Shown piece after piece: positions 9,391 to 16,439 of a stretch of 64,000 nt of DNA. The notes under the pieces were generated by a model. It was not told the DNA's origin and did not search any database. It saw only the letters and a list, made by a program, of their open reading frames with translations. The translations under genes and the position numbers were made by a program. This stretch comes from Flavobacterium psychrophilum (GTDB taxonomy: Bacteria; Bacteroidota; Bacteroidia; Flavobacteriales; Flavobacteriaceae): the NCBI GenBank assembly GCA_945874225.1, contig CAMCFT010000003.1, forward strand, positions 62,001 through 126,000, in the 5' to 3' direction. Each line of letters starts with the position of its first letter. The stretch's first letter is position 1.

Positions 9391-12098
9391 TTTTGGATGT
9401 TTTCAGTTGTATTATAATTGGGTAATGTGAATATAAATGTGACTCCTTTCACTTCGTCGTTTTTAGCCCAGATACGACCCTTATGATGCTCGATAATTTG
9501 CTTACAAATGGCTAATCCCAGTCCGCTTCCTATGGGTTTTTTTACATTTTGATTTCGGGATTGATAGAATTTATCAAAAATGGCCTCAAAATCCTCTTCC
9601 TTGATTTCTTTGCCGTTATTATGAATTTGGACTTCAATATCTTCCTGATTTTCCTTGATTTTAATCGAGATTTTTCCGTCAGTTTCCGAACAGAATTTGA
9701 TAGCATTGGATACCAAATTATGAACTACCTGAATGATTCGTTCTTCGTCATAAAAGGCTTTTATTTCTATGTTCGCCTCTTGAAAATCGACATTAATATT
9801 TTTGTTTTTAATTAATTGTTTTAATGATTCTAAAGTGTTTCCAATGGTTTTGGAAATGTTATTTTTAGAAAGATAAATTTTTTGTTTCCCGGTTTCAAAT
9901 TTCTCTAAATCCAGGATTTTGTCAATCAGTCGATTTAATCTGTCGGATTCAGAAATGATGTTTTGTAAAAATTGTTTTCTCAATTCATCAGGAATATCAT
10001 CATCCTCATAAAGGATTTCGCTTGCGGCTCGAATCGCCGTAATTGGGGTTCTTAATTCATGGGTTACGGTATCGAGAAAGTCATCTTTTTGAATGTCTTT
10101 ATTAACGAGTGCCTGATTGGCATTTTTTAGTTGTTCGGATATTTTTTTTAATTCGTTTGAAGTTTCGGTTAGTTTTTTGTTTACAATAATATTTTCTTTG
10201 GATTCTTCGAGAATTCGTAAGACTTCGGGCAGTGAAACTTTATCTTCTTTGATTACGCTGGATATTAGTATTTTGGCGGAAGCCGTACCAATATGTCCAG
10301 TCAGTAAATTCTCGGCAAACTTGATAAAGCGAGCATCGGCCATAGTGGTATTTTTGTCAACGTTGTATTTTAGATTAAAGATTGATAATGCTCGTTTTGT
10401 TCTTTCTTCGCCAAGAAAACGCTGTAAAACTTTTTGAATGTCAGATATGTAAGCAGTTCCTTTCCATACAAAAGCATCTTCGTGATTTGAGATGTATTTG
10501 TCAATGTCAACAAACATTTCGGCATAATTGCGTTCTCTATAATTCCCTTTGAAACTAACAGAAATTGCCAAATAACTCATTGTATTGAATAACATACTCC
10601 AGAAAAAAGCATGTGGAATGGGTTGTAAATAATCTAATCCAAAAACTTGAAATGGTTTTAGCAACTCAATTCCCCAAGGACCTTCTTGTATAAATAGACT
10701 CGATGATTTTGTAATTCCTATGGCATAAGGAATTAAAAGCGTGTAGATTGTAATTATAAAACCAAGTATTATTCCAACTACTGCACCTATATTTGAGCCT
10801 CTTCTCCAAAATAGTGCGCCAAAAAAGGAGGGTGCTAATTGAGCAATAACCACAAAAGAAACCAACCCAATGGAAACTAGGGAATAGTCTAAAATAAAAA
10901 TTCTGTAAATAGCATAGGCTATTATAATGAGTGAAAATATCCCTATTTTTCTACTGTTTAAAATTCGTTTACTGTTTTTTTCTGGAGAATTATTTTTGAG
11001 AGAACCGATAAAGCCATATGGTATCAATAGGTTGTTGCTAAGCATTATTGACAATGCTATAGAGGAAACTACAATCATTGATATTGCTGCCGAAAATCCG
11101 CCAAGAAAGACTAAAACAGTCAGGAAATTGTTGTTGAAAAATTGAGGAATCAATAACGAATAGGTGTCTGAATTGAGGCCTTTTCCTTGAAAAAGTATGT
11201 TTCCGCCCCAGGCAATTGGAAATACAAAAACATTGAACAACAAGAGATATAATGGAAAAAGCCACATAGCCGTTTTGATATGTGATTCTTTATTGTTTTC
11301 TACGATTGATGTGTGAAATTGTCTTGGCAGCAGAAAAATGGCAAATAAGGATAAAACGCAAAGAAAAAGCCAATTTATTCCATTGGTAAGACCTCCAACA
11401 GAATTTTTCTTGGCAAAACCCTCAAGAACTGAAGCCTTGTCGTAAATATCGCCAAAACCATTATAGACAAAGTAGGTTACATAAACACCGACAATTATAA
11501 AGAATACTAATTTTAGTATTGATTCAATAGCAACTGCTGTAACAATTCCTCGTCTTTTTTCGGAAGCATCCACATAACGCGTACCGTAATAAGAAGCAAA
11601 TAATGCCAGAGCAATACAAACATAAGTGGTGTTGTCAGTGAAAATATCAGAACTTGATTGTGTTTTTGTTACAATATGAAAGGTGTCTGAAATAGATTTT
11701 AATTGCAAAGAAATATAAGGAACAATTCCAAAAACGCAAATCATCGTAACTAAAGCACCAAGAAATCTGCTGTTTCCATAACGCAAAGAGATAAAATCTG
11801 CAATACTGGAGATTTTATTCACTCTTGAAATTCGGATAATTTTTTTGAGAATAATCATCCAAACCGGAATAATGAGTACAGGTCCCAAATAGATAGGCAA
11901 GTAGCTTAGCCCTGAATCTGCAGCAACTCCAATGCTTCCATAATAAGTCCAAGCGGTACAATAAACCGCTAGCGAAAGCGAATAAATATAGGGATTATTA
12001 GTCCATTTTGAATGGCTTCTTTTTTCTGCCCAATGAGCAACATAAAAAAGAATAAATAGGTACACTGCCAAAATCACTAAAAGTCCAACGCTACTCAT
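9387..12098 (-). CDS. Solute-symporter/histidine kinase fusion sensor (CbrA/CrbS-like)
   Basis: The 903-residue membrane protein joins a sodium:solute symporter (SSS) module of about 13 helices (1-515) to a sensor kinase. A STAC-like linker (about 535-620, with FAENLLTGHIGTASAKI) follows the transporter part, then a coiled-coil stretch (625-672). The dimerisation/phosphoacceptor helix has His680 in THELRTP. The ATPase domain has its N box at Asn794 (HNLVSNAIKF) and its G box at GSGLGLAIC (857-865). There is no PAS domain and no fused receiver. Proteins of this design sense amino acids or short-chain acids. Here the gene is coupled to a receiver and to prpE-acs, so acetate or propionate is the likely cue (inference). 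Confidence 0.9.
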   Translation of the reverse strand: MSSVGLLVILAVYLFILFYVAHWAEKRSHSKWTNNPYIYSLSLAVYCTAWTYYGSIGVAADSGLSYLPIYLGPVLIIPVWMIILKKIIRISRVNKISSIADFISLRYGNSRFLGALVTMICVFGIVPYISLQLKSISDTFHIVTKTQSSSDIFTDNTTYVCIALALFASYYGTRYVDASEKRRGIVTAVAIESILKLVFFIIVGVYVTYFVYNGFGDIYDKASVLEGFAKKNSVGGLTNGINWLFLCVLSLFAIFLLPRQFHTSIVENNKESHIKTAMWLFPLYLLLFNVFVFPIAWGGNILFQGKGLNSDTYSLLIPQFFNNNFLTVLVFLGGFSAAISMIVVSSIALSIMLSNNLLIPYGFIGSLKNNSPEKNSKRILNSRKIGIFSLIIIAYAIYRIFILDYSLVSIGLVSFVVIAQLAPSFFGALFWRRGSNIGAVVGIILGFIITIYTLLIPYAIGITKSSSLFIQEGPWGIELLKPFQVFGLDYLQPIPHAFFWSMLFNTMSYLAISVSFKGNYRERNYAEMFVDIDKYISNHEDAFVWKGTAYISDIQKVLQRFLGEERTKRALSIFNLKYNVDKNTTMADARFIKFAENLLTGHIGTASAKILISSVIKEDKVSLPEVLRILEESKENIIVNKKLTETSNELKKISEQLKNANQALVNKDIQKDDFLDTVTHELRTPITAIRAASEILYEDDDIPDELRKQFLQNIISESDRLNRLIDKILDLEKFETGKQKIYLSKNNISKTIGNTLESLKQLIKNKNINVDFQEANIEIKAFYDEERIIQVVHNLVSNAIKFCSETDGKISIKIKENQEDIEVQIHNNGKEIKEEDFEAIFDKFYQSRNQNVKKPIGSGLGLAICKQIIEHHKGRIWAKNDEVKGVTFIFTLPNYNTTENIQK

Positions 12099-12285
12099 AA
12101 TATCTTTTTATGATTAAGAAGGTAGTGGCAATAGAAAACAACCAAGCCGAAAAGATGTAGATATAGATAATTGGCAACCCAAAAAGGGGTTTTGAACTAT
12201 CAAACAATAATAAAAGCGGAAGATTCAACGCTAATAGCATCAGCATTGAAAGTATTATCAACTTTTGTTCGTGTCTCTTTTTCAT
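12091..12285 (-). CDS. Small two-helix membrane protein of the carboxylate cluster
   Basis: The protein has 64 residues from the ATG at 12285 (MKKRHEQ). An upstream in-frame GTG at 12303 lies inside a hairpin and is less likely to be the start. Two hydrophobic helices (about 11-30 and 37-58) follow a basic N-terminus. The end overlaps the start of the symporter/kinase gene by 8 bases, so the two are probably translated together. I do not recognise the family with certainty. Small two-helix proteins often accompany SSS-type transporters, so a subunit-like role with the sensor is possible. Confidence 0.75.
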   Translation of the reverse strand: MKKRHEQKLIILSMLMLLALNLPLLLLFDSSKPLFGLPIIYIYIFSAWLFSIATTFLIIKRYYE

Positions 12286-12302
12286 TTGGTAATAAAAATA
12301 CA

Positions 12303-12330
12303 CAATCTCTACTGTAAAACGTAGAGATTG
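12303..12330 (-). promoter_or_regulatory. Intercistronic hairpin in the carboxylate operon
   Basis: Ten-base perfect arms CAATCTCTAC (12303-12312) and GTAGAGATTG (12321-12330) enclose an 8-base loop. The hairpin stands between the transporter genes and the sensor/activation genes. On the minus strand it is followed only by a short T-rich stretch, so it may be a weak terminator or an mRNA stability element. Confidence 0.6.
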
Positions 12331-12355
12331 CCTATTTTTCTAATTAATTTAACTT

Positions 12356-12583
12356 TTAATGTTTGGAGTCGTCATATTCTCCCATAAGGGCATAGTAACC
12401 AAAAGTTCCTAATCCTATTACGATTAATGGTGTAAGTATGAATAAGATGATTATTCCAAATACTAAGTCTTCTTGCTTACCAGATGCAAATTTTGGTAAT
12501 CCAAATTGGAAGATACAAAAATAGGCTGCGGCAATTGCCAATGCTATCCAAACCATTCCTAAAGCTCTTTTTAACTGATCCAT
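12356..12583 (-). CDS. Small membrane protein (DUF6814-like) next to the MFS transporter
   Basis: This 75-residue protein has two hydrophobic helices (about 8-27 and 40-66) and a short acidic end (EYDDSKH). It begins 10 bases after the MFS transporter gene on the same strand, so it is probably translated from the same message. I recall similar small proteins annotated as DUF6814 beside such transporters in Bacteroidota, from memory only. No function is known to me. It may be an accessory of the transporter. Confidence 0.75.
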   Translation of the reverse strand: MDQLKRALGMVWIALAIAAAYFCIFQFGLPKFASGKQEDLVFGIIILFILTPLIVIGLGTFGYYALMGEYDDSKH

Positions 12584-12593
12584 GTGATATGTT

Positions 12594-14129
12594 TTAAATG
12601 TGAGTTTTTATATTTTTATTTTTGATGTATACCATTCCGACTACAAGGCAGACCGAAGCAATAATTATTGGATACCAAAGTCCTTCAAGATAGAATTCTG
12701 GGTCACCCGCATCCTTACCGTTAATTACCAGATAAGTGGAAATGGCAGGAAGCAATCCTCCAAAAATTCCGTTTCCGATGTGGTAAGGTAGGGACATAGA
12801 CGTGTATCTGATTCTCACTGGGAACATTTCTACTAAGAAAGCAGCGATTGGCCCGTAAACCATAGTAACAAATATTACTTGAATAAATACTAGAAAAACT
12901 AACATCCATCTGTCGCTTGAGTTAATATTGATGGTCGTTTTGACTTCTGTTTTTGCTTTTCCATCAACAATCACGGCTTTTCCGTTTTCTAAAGAAACTG
13001 TTTTTATTTCAAGAAGTGCGGTTCCATCAGTATACTCTTTGTTTGTGGTATAGATAGAGTCCATCGTTTGTTTTTTGTTCTCTTTTATTTCGGCTACAAG
13101 TTTTGTTTTTTCTACAATTTCTGTTTTGTTTTTTACCGAAGTGGTTTCATACATGGTTTTGTAAATAGGTCTGTATAGCAAAATTGCTAATAACATACCG
13201 CCCATCATAATGTATTTTCTTCCTACCTTGTCGCTTAACCATCCAAAAAGGATGAAAAATGGTGTTCCAAGAACCAAAGCAATTCCAAGTAAAGTATCTA
13301 CTTGTGATGAATCGATTGACATTACTGTCTTCATAAAACTCATCGCATAGAATTGTCCAGTGTACCAAACTACACCTTGTCCCATCGTAGCGCCAAATAA
13401 AGCTAACAATACAAATTTGTAGTTGTAACGATTTCCAAAACTTTCTTTCAAAGGGTTTTTACTTGTAGTTCCTTCGCTTTTTGCTTTTGCAAAAACAGGA
13501 GATTCTTCCATGTTTTTTCTAATCATATACGAAATAACAACCATTACAATGGAAACCCAGAATGGAACTCTCCAGCCCCAAGTATCAAATTGTTCAGGTG
13601 TTAATAAATTTCTGGTGGCTAAAATAACCATCAATGAAATGAATAAACCTACTGTTGCTGTAGTTTGAATCCAAGAAGTCCAATAGCCTCTTTCGCCAAC
13701 CGGTGCATGTTCAGCCACATAAGTTGCGGCTCCGCCATATTCACCACCAAGTGCAAGACCTTGAAGCATTCTTAATATCAATACTAAAACAGGCGCCATA
13801 AACCCAATAGTTTCATAGCTAGGAATACAACCTATTAAAAACGTGGCACCACCCATTAAGAGTAAAGTAACCATAAAAGTATATTTTCTTCCAATTAAAT
13901 CACCTAATCTACCGAAGAAAAGTGCGCCAAACGGGCGAACTACGAATCCTACTGCAAAGGTTGCCAATGTTGCCAAAAATGCGGCAGTGGGATTGTCAGC
14001 AGGGAAAAATTTTGTTGAAATTACAACGGCTAAACTTCCGAAAATGTAGAAGTCATACCATTCAATCATTGTGCCCATTGAGGATGCGGAAATCACTTTC
14101 CAAATTCCTTTTGTTGATTTTTTTGTCAT
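12594..14129 (-). CDS. MFS transporter, metabolite:H+ symporter (MHS) type
   Basis: The 511-residue inner-membrane protein has the MHS pattern: EWYDFYIFGSLA near the start, GRLGDLIGRKY (73-83) after helix 2, LQGLALGGEYGGA (122-134), and a second GWLSDKVGRKY (296-306). Relatives carry carboxylates, shikimate, proline/betaine and similar solutes with protons. Residues about 325-406 form a hydrophilic, lysine-rich insertion between two transmembrane helices that typical members of about 430 residues lack. The gene lies 24 bases after the porin gene and upstream of the acyl-CoA synthetases, so uptake of a short-chain carboxylate is the likely role. Confidence 0.88.
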   Translation of the reverse strand: MTKKSTKGIWKVISASSMGTMIEWYDFYIFGSLAVVISTKFFPADNPTAAFLATLATFAVGFVVRPFGALFFGRLGDLIGRKYTFMVTLLLMGGATFLIGCIPSYETIGFMAPVLVLILRMLQGLALGGEYGGAATYVAEHAPVGERGYWTSWIQTTATVGLFISLMVILATRNLLTPEQFDTWGWRVPFWVSIVMVVISYMIRKNMEESPVFAKAKSEGTTSKNPLKESFGNRYNYKFVLLALFGATMGQGVVWYTGQFYAMSFMKTVMSIDSSQVDTLLGIALVLGTPFFILFGWLSDKVGRKYIMMGGMLLAILLYRPIYKTMYETTSVKNKTEIVEKTKLVAEIKENKKQTMDSIYTTNKEYTDGTALLEIKTVSLENGKAVIVDGKAKTEVKTTININSSDRWMLVFLVFIQVIFVTMVYGPIAAFLVEMFPVRIRYTSMSLPYHIGNGIFGGLLPAISTYLVINGKDAGDPEFYLEGLWYPIIIASVCLVVGMVYIKNKNIKTHI

Positions 14130-14153
14130 AGATTATTGGTTTTAATTGTTGGT

Positions 14154-15443
14154 TTAAAATAAATATACACAGGAAATCATTGTTCTAAGATTCCCTACAT
14201 CTTTTTTGTTTGTTGTTGCTTTTCCAAATAAATCTGCATCTCCCCAAGTTGCAGCAGTATATTCTAATTCTGGAGAAACCCTGAATTTGTTTTTCTTGAA
14301 ATCAACTCTTCCAGATACTCTCCATACATTGTCTACAACTCTTGATCCCGAAAGACCTCTCATATAGATAGAATTTAATGCGGTAGCAGCAGTACTGGCA
14401 CCATTATTTTTTGTGGTTCCAAAGAAGAAACCAGGTGCGATTGATTTTCCGTTACTAGCAATGTCAAACCAAAAAGAAGTGGTTTTTGTAGGGTCATAAG
14501 ACTGGATTCCTGATGCGGCGGTATTTCCTGTAAATCCACCTAGCATTACCAGATTATTCATGTTCCCTCCTGAGATTCCATAAGCTTTAATGATCACTTT
14601 ATCATTTGAATATTTAGCATAACCAAATACGGAAGAACTAGTTACTTTTTCTGTTGTTACAAGGTTAGTTGCGCTAACTGTCAAAGGCTGCATAGATTTG
14701 TATTCCAATCCTGCTCCTAAAAACACATTTTTTCCTTTGTATTGAAGTTGCGCATTTAAAGAAGGCAAAGCAGAGTTAATAGATGCAGAATTTTGAGTTC
14801 CTGTTGTGCCAAGAGCCGTAAATTCTCTTTCTTTAAAAGCCGTGAACGTTGCAGAAAGCTCTTTGGTAAAATTTTGTTTCAATTTAACTTGAGTAGCCCA
14901 TCCAAAAACATTAAACATAATTCCGGTATTAAAATCGCTAACACCAGGAAAAACTTCGGGAATAAAAGTAGGATACCATGTTTGTCCCATTGTCAAGGAG
15001 GTTTTAGACCAATCCATGCTTACATAGGCATGTCTTAATCTTAGAAGTCCAATAGTACTTGTAGTAGCTGTTTCAGAGTTTCCAAAGAAATCGCCTTCAA
15101 GAGTTCCACTCATTTTTGCACCCCAAACATCTGGACCCTTAACTTTGACACCCAATTTTGAAGTAATAGATAGAAAATTGGATTGTCCAACAGCGTTTAT
15201 GTCCTTGCCGTTTGCGTCTAATACCACATCTAAAGGATATAGATTTAGGTTATCTTCTCTAACTTGGGCAGATTTTCGAGTATCCCAAATATAATCAGTT
15301 CGTATAAAGCCATAAAGGCTTACATCCCATTCTTTTACTGGCGTAGGTGCCACAACCGGAGTCGTCGGAGTAGTAGCTGGGGTTTGAGAGTATCCTTTTA
15401 CGGAAGCAATTCCTATTAAGAGAATAACATAAATTTTTTTCAT
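14154..15443 (-). CDS. Outer-membrane porin-like beta-barrel protein
   Basis: The 429-residue protein has a signal peptide (about 1-19, ending KGYSQ), a proline/threonine-rich stretch (20-37), then alternating strands ending in the aromatic terminus SCVYLF, as in outer-membrane barrels. WDVSLYGFIRTDYIWDTR and LRLRHAYVSMDWSKTSLTMGQTWYP resemble DcaP-type porins. It is the first of the tightly spaced transport genes (24 bases to the MFS gene). It probably lets the substrate of the MFS transporter cross the outer membrane. Confidence 0.8.
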   Translation of the reverse strand: MKKIYVILLIGIASVKGYSQTPATTPTTPVVAPTPVKEWDVSLYGFIRTDYIWDTRKSAQVREDNLNLYPLDVVLDANGKDINAVGQSNFLSITSKLGVKVKGPDVWGAKMSGTLEGDFFGNSETATTSTIGLLRLRHAYVSMDWSKTSLTMGQTWYPTFIPEVFPGVSDFNTGIMFNVFGWATQVKLKQNFTKELSATFTAFKEREFTALGTTGTQNSASINSALPSLNAQLQYKGKNVFLGAGLEYKSMQPLTVSATNLVTTEKVTSSSVFGYAKYSNDKVIIKAYGISGGNMNNLVMLGGFTGNTAASGIQSYDPTKTTSFWFDIASNGKSIAPGFFFGTTKNNGASTAATALNSIYMRGLSGSRVVDNVWRVSGRVDFKKNKFRVSPELEYTAATWGDADLFGKATTNKKDVGNLRTMISCVYLF

Positions 15444-15550
15444 AATAAATTAATAGTTTGGTTAGTAAAATGGTTAGTTTCAACACGGCCAAATTCTAAT
15501 TTATTATTTAATAAAAAAATAATGATATATTTAAGTGTAAAGTAGTATAG

Positions 15551-15970
15551 TTAATCCTTAAATCGTTCCCATTTTATTAGCATGAATTTGTCTCCAAGTT
15601 CAGTGATTATCATACCGGCACCCGACAATAACTCTTTGTTTTTTAAGTATTCTACCAGTTCTAAATGGTTAAAAATCTTATAGGTGGGATGATAATTGGA
15701 TTGGGTTGGTTTTTTAATGTTATAGGCTCTTACCCAATTGCTGATGCTAACGTGTGAAACCCCGATAATACGCTCGATTTCTCTATAACTCAACCCTTCC
15801 AGATACAGTTGCAATGCCTTGGTTACATAGTAATCATCTATCTTTTTTCCGATTTTATTAACCGTGAAAAAATAGTTGCATTTCTTACACAAATACCTTT
15901 GTTTATTGTTGATGACGCCGCTTTTTACGATATGATTGTTTTGGCATTTCGGGCAGGATAAAATCTCCAT
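15551..15970 (-). CDS. Zinc-ribbon/HTH protein of IS1 InsA type, possible regulator
   Basis: The protein has 139 residues from the ATG at 15970 (MEILSCPKC). An in-frame extension to 16006 exists but is AT-rich and lacks the features of the rest. A zinc ribbon with Cys6, Cys9, Cys28 and Cys31 (CPKC and CKKC) is followed by an HTH (about 47-80, SYREIERIIGVSHVSISNWV), as in the N-terminal DNA-binding part of IS1 InsA. The rest (85-139) is not a DDE catalytic domain, and I found no IS1 ends or second transposase ORF. It lies 107 bases before the porin gene on the same strand. A domesticated DNA-binding regulator of the carboxylate operon is a reasonable inference. Confidence 0.75.
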   Translation of the reverse strand: MEILSCPKCQNNHIVKSGVINNKQRYLCKKCNYFFTVNKIGKKIDDYYVTKALQLYLEGLSYREIERIIGVSHVSISNWVRAYNIKKPTQSNYHPTYKIFNHLELVEYLKNKELLSGAGMIITELGDKFMLIKWERFKD

Positions 15971-16439
15971 ATATATAAATTTTGCATAAATATAGTAAAT
16001 TTGCAATTATATAAATTTTTATTTCATAATAATTTCTTTGTTTTTTTATGGAGTCCATAATTTTATTGATAAAACATTACTAATTTAGTACGAAAAATAG
16101 GAAACAGTAAAAAATCAAAACTCTTAAAATGGGGTTTTAAAATATACCTCACTCAAACGAGAAATCTTAATTATTGAGGTGCCCCTTGATCAATTGTAAA
16201 GGGTTTTCATTTTGTTCCAAATCACAAATAATCAGACCTGACGGGTTTTACTTCCTTATAAGTTGAGAACGGGATGATAAACTTGTTCGAAAATGGCAAT
16301 TTTTCGAAAGACAGGAGCTCTTATTTCCAAAGTGAATAGGGCAATTATTAAATATGACAATTATCATTTTTTTTAAAATGTAATGCATATATCTTTGAGA
16401 GAAATATTATAATAATAGAATAATCATAAATAAATTAAT
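15971..16439. other. Intergenic region between divergent genes
   Basis: This 469-base stretch separates the minus-strand zinc-ribbon gene from ppdK. I see no convincing ORF. It contains a small hairpin around 16280-16306 (TTCGAAAAT paired with ATTTTTCGAA) and a flavobacterial-type -7 element for ppdK. The middle part (16140-16340) is less AT-rich than the rest and may carry operators or a decayed gene. I cannot assign it. Confidence 0.6.
16390..16397 (+). promoter_or_regulatory. Putative -7 element of the ppdK promoter
   Basis: TATCTTTG matches the Bacteroidota TAnnTTTG element and lies 42 bases before the ppdK start codon. No clear TTTG -33 element is seen; a T tract occupies that position. 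Confidence 0.45.

Noticed and set aside
15551..16006. Intact IS1 element
   Set aside because: Only the InsA-like DNA-binding part is present; no DDE frame, terminal repeats or target duplication were found, and the 12 extra N-terminal codons to 16006 are probably not translated.
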